Assembly (NCBI GenBank): GCA_963788125.1
Contig: CAWBFN010000003.1
Span: 299,592 to 363,591 of the forward strand
Length of the DNA: 64,000 bases
Direction: 5' to 3'
Source of the DNA: Bog-473 sp963788125
Lineage (GTDB): Bacteria; Actinomycetota; Acidimicrobiia; Acidimicrobiales; RAAP-2
Below, piece after piece: positions 44,111-52,642 of the stretch. The position numbers and the translations under genes are program-made. The notes beneath the pieces were generated by a model. That model worked only from the letters and a program-made list of their open reading frames with translations. It did no database searches and was not told where the DNA came from. Every line of letters starts with the position of its first letter. The first letter of the stretch is position 1.

Positions 44111-44611
44111 GTGGCCCGTAGAGTTTTCTACAGCTTCCACTTCGATGGCGATTACTGGCGCACGCAGCAAGTCAGGAATATCGGCGCCCTTGAGCATGAT
44201 TCCCCAGTATCAAAGAACGACTGGGAGGAGCTCGGCGGGGCCCCCGCCATCGAAGCCTGGATCGAAGCACAGCTCCAAGGCAAGAGCTGCCTGATATGCC
44301 TGATCGGTTCCCAAACGTCGGAGCGACCATGGGTGATACACGAGGTAAAGGAAGCCTGGAACGCAGGGAAGGGCGTAGTCGGTATATACGTCCACAACCT
44401 CAAGGACTCCGATCAGAAGCAATCGGTCAAAGGCACCAGCCCACTCGACAAGATCGTGTTTGTGCAACAGCCTTCGAAGAGGCTCTCATCTGTCGGCAAG
44501 GCCTACGATCCCGGATTCACGGATAGCCAGCAGGCGTACGGCTGGATCGCCGACAACATCGAAGCCGCAGTCGAAGAAGCGATCAAGATCCGTGATGACT
44601 TCGAACTGTAG
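44111..44611 (+). CDS. ThsB-like TIR-domain protein B
   Basis: 166 residues from a GTG. It opens MARRVFYSFHFDGDYWRTQQ and VRNIGALEHD, the DUF1863/ThsB pattern, then KSCLICLIGSQTSERPWVIH with the conserved Glu in HEVKEAWNAGKGVVGIYV. The C-terminal part (TSPLDKIVFVQQPSKRL) resembles other ThsB proteins more than TIR-A does. Multiple ThsB copies with different C-termini are known in Thoeris loci and are thought to sense different phage triggers. Confidence 0.88.
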   Translation: MARRVFYSFHFDGDYWRTQQVRNIGALEHDSPVSKNDWEELGGAPAIEAWIEAQLQGKSCLICLIGSQTSERPWVIHEVKEAWNAGKGVVGIYVHNLKDSDQKQSVKGTSPLDKIVFVQQPSKRLSSVGKAYDPGFTDSQQAYGWIADNIEAAVEEAIKIRDDFEL

Positions 44612-44663
44612 CCATCAAACTACGACAGGGGTCCCCTGCCATGAGCGAGGGCGGCGGTAGCTG

Positions 44664-45260
44664 ATGGCCCGTCGAGTGTTCTTCTCGTTTCACTACACCA
44701 GAGATGTTCAGCGCGCTCACGTGGTTCGCAACAGCTGGGTTACTAAGCCCGATCGTGAGGAAGCGGGCTTCTTTGACACCTCGGTGTTCGAGGCTACCAA
44801 GCGCAACGGTGAGGCCGCTCTGAAGCGTTTTCTCGATGAGGGGCTCAAGGGATCGTCGGTGACGGCCGTTCTTTACGGGGCTGAGACCGTCTGGCGGCGA
44901 TGGGTGCGGTATGAGGTCCTACGCAGCTTCCTCGAAGGGAAGGGCATCTTCGCCGTAGCCATCGCCGGCATAGCAGCATGGGACAAACGTGGCGACGTCC
45001 AAGGCGCGAATCCGCTTGCCTACCTCGGCTACGAGGTCTCCGGCGGAACCCTTCGACTCAAGGAATACGCGGCTCAGGGCAAGTGGATCTGGTGCCCTGA
45101 CTTTCCTGGTGTCACGGTGGCCTCTGTTCCATGGCGGGTGGCCGAGGGTGAGAACAAAACGCTCGATCGATGTTTTCCCGCATATGACTGGGTCCAGAAC
45201 AACGGCTACGGCAACTTGGGTTTCTGGGCTGAAGCTGCTGCTAAATCTGCCGGTCGGTGA
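44664..45260 (+). CDS. ThsB-like TIR-domain protein C
   Basis: 198 residues from an ATG at 44664. It opens MARRVFFSFHYTRDVQRAHV and VRNSWVTKPDREE, then GSSVTAVLYGAETVWRRWVR with Glu in YEVLRSFLEGKGIFAVAI. The extended C terminus (KWIWCPDFPGVTVASVPWRV, NGYGNLGFWAEAAAKSA) is closest in layout to TIR-A, which also ends in a NFGRWVEWAA-type motif. Last gene of the plus-strand operon; converges on the SLOG gene with a 33-bp gap. Confidence 0.88.
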   Translation: MARRVFFSFHYTRDVQRAHVVRNSWVTKPDREEAGFFDTSVFEATKRNGEAALKRFLDEGLKGSSVTAVLYGAETVWRRWVRYEVLRSFLEGKGIFAVAIAGIAAWDKRGDVQGANPLAYLGYEVSGGTLRLKEYAAQGKWIWCPDFPGVTVASVPWRVAEGENKTLDRCFPAYDWVQNNGYGNLGFWAEAAAKSAGR

Positions 45261-45293
45261 ACCACCGAATGACACAGCCCGCGCAGTCCGCCC

Positions 45294-45950
45294 CTAGTAC
45301 CGTCCGCGAAGGTCCTCGAGAACCGAGTACCACAAAGCCGGATAGACGTCGTCATTTGCAAGTCGATTACGTAACGGTGAGTCCAGCTGGTCCGACAGCC
45401 GGCGGGCTTCGCCGCCTGGATAGCCGACGGCATACGTCGGCCGATCGGGGAAGACTTCACGAAAGAGTTCGTATTCGGTCTGTATCCCTTCCATCCCACC
45501 GATGAAGACTGCTGCACGAGGGTCGGTCTGATTCAGCATCTGGCGGCGCATGAGATCGAGGCTCGGTCCCCACGTTGCCCGCACTCCTGGGTCTCCGTCT
45601 CGCGCCTCCGTCCAGATGATTTGTCCGATATTTTCTGCTTCGAATCGGCGAGTAGCAGTGGGGAGCACATCCTCGAAGAGCTGAGACTGGTAGATAACCA
45701 CACGTTCGGTCTGCCGGGGCTCAATCTCGGCCGCCACGTACAGCAAGAGTGGCGCGATCGTCGGGTGTGCTGCTGAGACCAGCCGGACGCCTGCCGTCAG
45801 GAAGACGCGTGCGAAGGCGACCACTGCATCCGTGATTTCTGAAGCACTAAAGGTTCCAGTCCACGTGTCGGGATTGGGGATGCTCGCTGACAAGAAGACC
45901 GCGGCATCGCTCGGCTCGGTGGATACGGGCTCGTGGAAGCGTAAGGGCAT
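45294..45950 (-). CDS. SLOG-domain protein
   Basis: 218 residues. The Rossmann-like SLOG fold is suggested by AVFLSASIPNPDTW at the start, AFARVFLTAGVRLVSAAHPT, and the nucleotide-site strand RAAVFIGGMEGIQTEYELFR (G-G-x-x-G-x-x-x-E). SLOG domains bind nucleotide signals; in Thoeris ThsA the SLOG domain senses cyclic ADP-ribose isomers. I start it at the ATG at 45950, which overlaps the stop of the upstream TIR gene as TAATG and has GGAGGG eight bases before it; a GTG three codons upstream is the alternative. Confidence 0.75.
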   Translation of the reverse strand: MPLRFHEPVSTEPSDAAVFLSASIPNPDTWTGTFSASEITDAVVAFARVFLTAGVRLVSAAHPTIAPLLLYVAAEIEPRQTERVVIYQSQLFEDVLPTATRRFEAENIGQIIWTEARDGDPGVRATWGPSLDLMRRQMLNQTDPRAAVFIGGMEGIQTEYELFREVFPDRPTYAVGYPGGEARRLSDQLDSPLRNRLANDDVYPALWYSVLEDLRGRY

Positions 45951-47107
45951 TACCACCACCCTCCAATGGCGTTTTCGGGCGTTACGGTGAGGTCTCGATC
46001 ACTGACCACCCAGCTCAGGTGTTGACGCCGCTCGGCGCGGAGGATCCGGGCGCTGTGCACCAAGGTGGCGCCAATGTCCGAACCGGCATTCAGCCGAGCC
46101 TCGTCGAGTTCCTGAAGATCCGTTGCCGTCGGAAGTCGGGGGGTGATGCCGACCAGCGTCGATCTGCCACCCTGCTCGACCAGCAGACGCCAGGATCGAG
46201 TCGGGATGCAGCTGGTGCACCCGGCCGCAAGCGCGGCCTCCTCGATACTCCTGATCAGCATCCGCCGGCGTCGGACCAGCCCTTGGGCGTGAGCCATTTC
46301 CACCAAGCCGACAACCCGGTCTAAGGCGGCATCAGTCAGGATGTCATAGCCATGGTCGTCTGTCATCAGATCAGCCGCTATCAGTGGCTCTCGACCCAGA
46401 CCTTTGCTTCCTGGCACCGGTTCTGGATCATTCGGCCACTGCAGTATCAGGGTGCCCATCGTATGGCTCAGGGCGTAGTCGACCTCGTCGAACACCCAGT
46501 CGGACGTGTGAGCCAGCGGGGTCTCGAGTAACAAAAGGAAGGCATTGTCTTCAAGTGCGTCGGCGATGGTCTCCTGGACACGGGCCGCCGATCGGATGGC
46601 AAATCGGTCTATGAATGGTATGAAGCCGTGATGTGTGAGTCGATCATGTAGCTGCTCAGCAGCCCCGAGCCCGTCGTCTCGCTTGTGGCTTATGAAGACA
46701 CGACGTTGCTCGTCCTCGATCCCGAGTTCTTCGAGCAGGAGGAGCGTGAGTCGCTGAGCTGGATCAGGGCCTTCCCAGGCGAAGCCGTTGATCGGTGATA
46801 GTGACTCAGGCACCGCTTGCTGATACGAGGCAAGATCGTCAACTACGGGCACCACTGGTCGGCCACACGTTAGCGCGTCGGTCACGAGGTCGACGAGATT
46901 CGGGTCGATGGCCGCGTCCACGCTTCCGAAGAAGGTGGTCACCGCGGGGGTGCCTGGGGACGGGTGCGCTTCGAGGACGGCCACGTTTACCGTCTTGTGT
47001 AACCCCACCCGCTCCAGTTCAGCTGCCACCGCCTGGCGTAGCTGCGCGAGCCAGTCGGGTCGATCCGTCTGGATGACTTGGATCTCATACGTCGTGGTGG
47101 CGGTCAA
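45950..47107 (-). CDS. Three-part TIR-domain protein, candidate effector
   Basis: 385 residues from a TTG. Residues 1-130 form an alpha/beta domain resembling a TIR or receiver without the catalytic motif (SVDAAIDPNLVDLVTDALTC, then GRPVVPVVDDLASY). A canonical TIR follows at about 135-250 (QRRVFISHKRDDGLGAAEQL, then DNAFLLLLETPLAHTSDWVF with Glu in DEVDYALSH). An uncharacterised C-terminal domain follows (LIRSIEEAALAAGCTSCIPT and SWRLLVEQGGRSTLVGITPR). Translationally coupled to the SLOG gene. I infer a TIR NADase effector controlled by the SLOG sensor. Confidence 0.82.
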   Translation of the reverse strand: MTATTTYEIQVIQTDRPDWLAQLRQAVAAELERVGLHKTVNVAVLEAHPSPGTPAVTTFFGSVDAAIDPNLVDLVTDALTCGRPVVPVVDDLASYQQAVPESLSPINGFAWEGPDPAQRLTLLLLEELGIEDEQRRVFISHKRDDGLGAAEQLHDRLTHHGFIPFIDRFAIRSAARVQETIADALEDNAFLLLLETPLAHTSDWVFDEVDYALSHTMGTLILQWPNDPEPVPGSKGLGREPLIAADLMTDDHGYDILTDAALDRVVGLVEMAHAQGLVRRRRMLIRSIEEAALAAGCTSCIPTRSWRLLVEQGGRSTLVGITPRLPTATDLQELDEARLNAGSDIGATLVHSARILRAERRQHLSWVVSDRDLTVTPENAIGGWW

Positions 47108-47349
47108 GGTATTCGACTCTAGACATTCGGACGGCTGGAGGACGCCTGAGCGTCACCGACCCCGGCGAGCGTTGCCGGCACGGCGACGGGTCGCTCCGTT
47201 CGACGGAGGGCCGGGGCGAGTGAATGAGGGCTTGAAGGAGCGGCCGCGCGGCGAAAGAGCAGGTCATAGCCCTAGTGGCTGCGAAACGCACGGCTCCGGA
47301 CCAGCCCCTTCGCCTGGGTGGAGGCACGGATGTCCATCGCCCAGCGATG
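47108..47349. other. Island right-end intergenic DNA
   Basis: About 240 bp between the TIR gene start and the att copy. The open frames look random. A TAGAGT hexamer lies 8 bases upstream of the TTG start on the minus strand and may be its -10. Confidence 0.35.
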
Positions 47350-47360
47350 TCACCTCCACC
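47350..47360. repeat. Right attachment site copy
   Basis: Exact TCACCTCCACC as at the tRNA-Ala 3' end (18485-18495). The DNA following it is a diverged copy of the DNA following the tRNA: similar order of GGT-CAACGGGCTGA/GGT-TAAAGGACTGA, then an exact GTGTCTTTACG at 47430-47440, then GATTGTGG and an integrase start. It marks the island's end and the beginning of a second element. Confidence 0.65.
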
Positions 47361-47499
47361 GAGAAGGTCCGGGTTAAAGGACTGAAGGTGGGACTCCTGC
47401 AAAGACAACATCCCGAAAAACGGGGTCGAGTGTCTTTACGCGCATTTCTTGCTGCAGCCAAGTTGGTCGATTGTGGCTCCTCGGTGGACGAGGTTCACC

Positions 47500-47640
47500 A
47501 TGGCTAAGAGGAAGAGGACTCGAGGCATCCGGGGGGCGGCACGATAACCAGTTGCCCGGCGGCCAGTAGCGCCTCCCGATATCTCTGGGTGGTCGCCAGG
47601 TGGATTATGGGTTCTACGTGCGCGAGCTGGCCCGGCTCAT
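47500..47640 (+). pseudogene. Decayed integrase N terminus of a second island
   Basis: ATGGCTAAG begins MAKRKRTRGIRGAAR, matching MANRRRRRGIQGAG of the integrase at 18622, then breaks frame. QLPGGQ, a stop codon and RLPISLGGRQVDYGFYVREL continue the match to QLPSGRWRLRVTLEGRQV in another frame. No catalytic domain follows. This is a truncated, frameshifted relic of a related tyrosine recombinase. Confidence 0.65.
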
Positions 47641-47825
47641 CCGAGCAGATGGTGGGCCCGAGGTCAGCTATCGAACTCCGGCCCGGCGCCGGACCGCCCA
47701 ACAGGTCACATGAATAGGCCCAGGGCGCGGGTCCATCACACTCACACCTCGCCCCGCACCGGCCGCGGGCGAAGCTTCCGGTTGCTGCACCTTTTGGGAC
47801 TGAACGGGTCCGACCCACGCATCGC

Positions 47826-48332
47826 TTAGGGAAGCCGTAGAGGCGCCAGTCCCGGATGATGGACCATCGCGAGAGGGCCATAGAGGTGGAACACTGCCGC
47901 CACTGCCATAGGAGCCACCGGTGCCCCTGTCCACGCCAGTGCAGGTTCGCTGTCTATGTCAAGACTGACAATTTCGCGTCCTGGTGCGAGGTCGACGCGC
48001 ACCCCAACAGCCTTCTCCCATCGGTAACCGCGCAGCCGGTCATCGCTCAGTCTTCCTACGATCCGGGCAGAGGTCACAAGCCAGGGCCGGAAGGTCGGTT
48101 GTGCGCGTTCGCCACGCTTGGTGAGTGGGGCCCAATCGAGATTGAATCTGATCGGCACCTCAGCCCACACCTTCTCGCCAGCGTCGAGCACGACCCCGAC
48201 CCCGTACGGCTGGGTGGCAGTTTGCCGGTCGTAGTACAGGTCGAGGGCGAGCTCTCGTGCTTTAGCAGTCGCCCACTGGCGGGCCTCGTCTTCCCACCGG
48301 GTGAGCGCCTTGGCTTCCTTGCGCTTGCTCAC
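47826..48332 (-). CDS. Conserved hypothetical protein of mobile elements
   Basis: 168 residues, MSKRKEAKALTRWEDEARQW onward, with well-ordered segments (DWAPLTKRGERAQPTFRPWL, VTSARIVGRLSDDRLRGYRW, GAPVAPMAVAAVFHLYGPLA). Its ATG overlaps the end of the relaxase reading by 4 bases, so the two were an operon. I believe the family travels with MobF relaxases in actinobacteria; function unknown. Confidence 0.65.
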   Translation of the reverse strand: MSKRKEAKALTRWEDEARQWATAKARELALDLYYDRQTATQPYGVGVVLDAGEKVWAEVPIRFNLDWAPLTKRGERAQPTFRPWLVTSARIVGRLSDDRLRGYRWEKAVGVRVDLAPGREIVSLDIDSEPALAWTGAPVAPMAVAAVFHLYGPLAMVHHPGLAPLRLP

Positions 48333-51300
48333 AGTTCGACTCCTCTCTGCACCTCGACCGCGACCTCGTGGTTTGGACTGGCCTGCTGTTCGGCACCGGC
48401 GCTGCTGATAGCTATCGCCCGCGCCGCTGCGGCCTGCGCCCGCTGGCGTTGACCTGTCTGTTCCGTGCTACTCGACGTCACCCTGCTTGCCCAAGAGCGC
48501 TCTCGCTGGTGATGTGCCAGCGGTCGCGGTAGGCGGCGATGGTCGAGATTTCGCGCATCCAGTGCTCGCGTCGGGCGGGGGTCGTTGGCGGAATCCCGAC
48601 ACGCCGTGCCCAACCTTCGCTGTTCTCCACCGCGTTATCGGCCAGCGTACGGGCACGCTCTTCCATGGCCCGATCTCGCTCGGCCAGAGCCCGGGCCATC
48701 TCGAGGTCGCTGACACCTTGTGCCCGGGGGATGAGCCCTGCAATCAGATCGTCGGCTCTCCGGTTGCGGCCGGATGCTGCCTGGGTCCAACGCTCGACCC
48801 GTCCGTGCAACACCGCGGCCACATCGCCGGCGTCGGCTAAGGACCGGCTGGCCACCAAGTGAGGGAAGTGCGACTTCGACGTCAAGGCGGCGGGCTTCCG
48901 CGTTCGCGGAACGCGGCGAGGAGCGGGCCATGCGCCGCGCTGGCCCGTACAGCTTCGAGGTCACCGTCGGAAAGTCCCGATTGGGCCAGCAGGGAGTCCC
49001 ACCGCTCACTTTGGGCCATCGTGGCCAGCGTCAGGTACTCGGCCGAAAGCCGCTCCATGCCCTCTGCCTCGGACTGCTCGCGTCGGATCATGTCGTGGGC
49101 GGCAACGTCGGCGCCCTCGTTGCGGAGCACGCCAGTCAGCACTTCTTTGGCGCTCACCTGTTCGGTTGCTTGGTCGTGGGCGGTTTGTGGATCGGGGTCG
49201 TAGTGCGTGTCCACGTAGAGCCGGTTGGACTCACGGCCCCTGGTGGCCAACACGTAGAGCGCCTCGCGGGTCGTGGTCGAGGTCACAAAGGCGTGCGCGG
49301 TGTCGACCGTGCGGCCCTGGGCTCGATGGGCACTCGACGCGTAGGCGAGTTCCACGTGCTCGGCCACGTAGGCGGCCGGCAGGACCACCATCCCGCCTCC
49401 GTTTGTCCTCTGCACGGTCATGGTTCCATCTTGATCGGTCGCTGTGACAGTCCACCGGTCTCCGTTGCGTACCCACCCTTGTCCGGTGCAAAGACGCCGG
49501 TCGTTTTGGCGGGTTACCACCAGGTCGCCGACCCCGGCGGTCCCCCCGCCGGCCACCTCGACTCCGACCTCGGCGACCGCTCCTTCTGCGACTCGGTCGG
49601 CCCGGGCCCGGGCGTTGAGCTCACTCACGGTGCCGAGGTCACCGGCGATCATCAGAGTCGTCTGTCCGTCCTTGGTGTCCTTCCTCCAGGCCAAGTACAG
49701 AGCGTCGAGCATCTGTTCGCGGTCGCCTTCGGTGATGCGCTCATGGGCGTGGTAGGCATCGACAGCGTCGGGGGACCCCGCTCGCAGCTCGACGCTGGCC
49801 CGCTTCTCCCAGGTGTGGTGGAAGCGGCGCACGTCGGTTAGCTCGGGTGCGAAGCCCGCTCGGGTCGCGCACCAATGCGGCGAACATTCCCCCGGCTTCG
49901 ACCGAGCTGAGCTGACCCTGATCGCCTACCAAGACGATCTTCGCGCCAGCCGTCGCCGCGGCACGGCCCAGTTCGTCCAGGGCGAAGGTTCCGGCGAGGC
50001 TTGCCTCGTCCACGATCACCAGCTGGTTCACCCGGAGGCGCCATCGGGCGACGTCGCCTTCGGCGGCGGCGATGCGTTGGCGCAACGGTGTGCGGGCACG
50101 CGAGACATTGGGAAGGGATCTGAGTCGGCTCCGGAGTTCTCTGATCTTGGCCAGCCGTTCGGCCTCTTGACGGTGTTCGTAGAGCCATTTGGCCACGTTC
50201 TCGGTGTCGATACCGAGCTCGTTCGCCAGCACCTCGGCGGTGGCGGCGGAGGGCGCAAGCCCGAGCACCGACCCCGCGCCGTGCTCGGCTTCCCAGGCGG
50301 CCCGCAGCGCGGCCATCGTGGTGGACTTGCCCGTCCCAGCCGGCCCCACGAGCACGTCGAGTTCTCGCCCGGACGTGGCGATCTGCTCGACCGCCATGGC
50401 CTGGTCGAGGGCAACTCCATGGTCCCGCCCGGGCAGGGCGGCGGCGGTGACGGCCGCCACGGTGCCCACGGCGACGACCGGACCGCCGGTCTGTCGACCC
50501 GCCTCGAGCAGGCGGGCCTCGGCCTCTAGCAGGGTGGTCGTGGTGTAGACCTCGTGACCCTTCGCCCGGAATCGGCTCGTCCCATCGGCCCGGCGGAGCC
50601 GTTCGGGCGTGTGGTGCAGCTCCGGCGCCGAGATCAAAAGCGACTGGGCCAACGCCAGGTCCGCCGTCCGCTCGGCGACGGTGATCCGGTCCTCGGGGGA
50701 GGCGAAGCGAACCCCGTGGAGTTGGCGGTGCACCTCGGCCAAGACGTTGGCACGGGAGAAGGTGGCCCGGCGCTCGGCCACGCGGTGGACCGCCACGCCG
50801 GCCGCGTCTTCCAAAATGCCATCGGCCAGGTCGCCGGCGTGCAGAAGCGGCAGGTCGTTGCGCTCTGCCAGTCCGGCGACCCAAGAGACCTGGTCGCCTC
50901 CGATGTAACTCTCGGCCCGCCGCCGCCAGGATTCAGTCATCTCGGCCAAGCTGTGGTGCTCCTTGGCCTGCCGGGTCTCCAACGTGGCCCGACGGCGGAG
51001 CTCGAGTACCTCCACACTGGTTGGTTGGCGCCCATAGGCGAGGGCGAACTGGCTGACAAGGTCCGTCTTGCGCTCCTCGATGGCGACCGAGCGCTGCGAG
51101 AACTCGGCCATCAGGGCCTCGGGGACGCCTGTCACTTCGAAGCGCAGCTGCTCGGAATGGCGCCGTGCTCGGCCGTCCCAGCCCCACCCCAAGGTCTCGG
51201 TCAACAGATCGCTGAGTACGCCCTGGTGCAGTTCGGAGAGGGCGACGAGCGACTTGAACAGGCCTCGGGAATCGAGCGTGCGCCAGGTGCCATCGGAAAC

Positions 51301-51987
51301 GGAACGGGCCCGGTTGGCCACCACCACATGATCGTGTAGTTGCGGATCCCCGGCCCGCGAATCCCAGTGGGTGAAGGCGGCGGCTACGACGCCTTCGATG
51401 ACTTCTTGGACTACGCCGTTGGTGCCCGAGCGAGAGTGGAACACCTCGCGCTCGGCGTAGGTGAGCACCACCTCGATGGCCCGGCGGTGGCAGGCGTAGA
51501 TCCGTTCCTTGGTGTCCCGGTCGGCCAGCGCCCAGGCGGTCGAGACTGACTTGGACGGTGAAAAAGTCAGGTCGAACCCTGCCACCGGCGTGCGGAAGGC
51601 GCCCCCCTTGATCCGTTCCTCGGCCTCGATCCGGGCCGACTCCTCGGCCCGTTCGGCGATGGTGCGAGTCGGCGGAATGGCGGCGATCCGCTGGGCCACC
51701 CGCTTGGATAAGGAGAGGTGGGTGCGGTTGGGCTGGCGCCCCAGCGGATTTCCGGTGACCGGGTCGGCGCACATCCCTAGCAGATTGAACAGGTGCTCCT
51801 CGGTCACCGCCGACCCGGGCTCGACCCCGCGGCCGCCGTCGAGGCCAGCGAGACCGGCGCCCAAGAACATGCCGGGAGGGGTGCCGGACTCGGCGTAGTA
51901 GCGGGTGAGGTTCGAAGACTGCACCGGCGCCCCGTCCCCCACGGCGACGGACTCCATCAGGTAGCGATAGCCCGACCCCAGGGTCAT
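48329..51987 (-). pseudogene. MobF (TrwC/TraA-type) relaxase-helicase, multiple frameshifts
   Basis: Conjugative relaxase that nicks oriT and unwinds DNA. From the ATG at 51987 (MTLGSGYRYLMESVAVGDGA) the relaxase domain has the metal triad region GDPQLHDHVVVANRA. The helicase part has Walker A VLVGPAGTGKSTTM and Walker B QLVIVDEASLAGTFALDELG. The frame breaks near 49857 (extra C), resumes as FHHTWEKRASVELRAGSPDA with the late motif YASSAHRAQGRTVDTAHAFV, breaks again around 48890 and 48865, and runs as VASRSLADAGDVAAVLHGRV to about 48478, with a further tail frame to 48329. Intact length would be about 1,210 residues. Non-functional as read. Confidence 0.85.
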
Positions 51988-52642
51988 CCTGCGCAACGAG
52001 ATCACGGCCCGATCCAGTCCTTTAACCAATGCTCGGAACGTCCCTCGCCCCGCAGCTTCAGAGAGGCAAATGACCACCATCGCCCCCTTCGGCGATCCCG
52101 ACCTGTCCTCCTCGAATGCCACACGTGTGAAGCAATCTGACGCGGCTATGGAGGGGCCAGAAGCGGTTTAGGTCGTCGCTATACGAGAGGGGTTGTCAAT
52201 CCAGATGATGTGCTTGACTCGGGACTGCTGAAGTCGGTGGAAGGCGGCCAGGTGCGATGTGTCCCAGCGCGGGCGGAAGAGGGCACCCGATTCGGCGCCT
52301 TCCTCCGATTTTTCTTCGGCGCCTACCCCTTCCTACTCGAACTTGGAGAGTCGATAGTCGAAGAGGCGCCGAATCTGAGGGAGGCGACGAGAGCCGATAG
52401 CGTTTCACAAAGCTCTCGCGCAGACGTCCGGTCCCAGTTCCTGGATGGGCCGGCTGGCCGATATCATCGTGCTCCATCCTCCCAGGCCAGTTCATCACGT
52501 CCTGGGTTACGTTTTTGCAGCGTGCGTTCAGACGCGCTGCGCGCAGGCCTGAACGCCGGTCACCTGCCTACCCCCGCTCATTTAAATGGCCCACGCCCTT
52601 GTGATCGGTGTGCCGAATGCTCGCTCGGAAACGTTCGCTTGA
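51988..52642. other. No gene seen; possible oriT region
   Basis: About 650 bp between the relaxase start and the secreted repeat protein. Open frames on both strands lack protein-like sequence. An oriT would be expected near a MobF relaxase, but I see no clear nick-site repeat. Confidence 0.35.

Noticed and set aside
42584..47107. A standard type I Thoeris (SIR2-SLOG ThsA) in the window
   Set aside because: No SIR2 domain is encoded anywhere in the window; only TIR and SLOG domains are present.
47108..47500. A larger tRNA-Ala fragment at the island's right end
   Set aside because: Beyond TCACCTCCACC the upstream bases do not match the T arm or anticodon arm.
48468..49009. Several overlapping minus-strand frames read as separate small genes
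   Set aside because: They join into the C terminus of one relaxase-helicase once frameshifts are allowed for.
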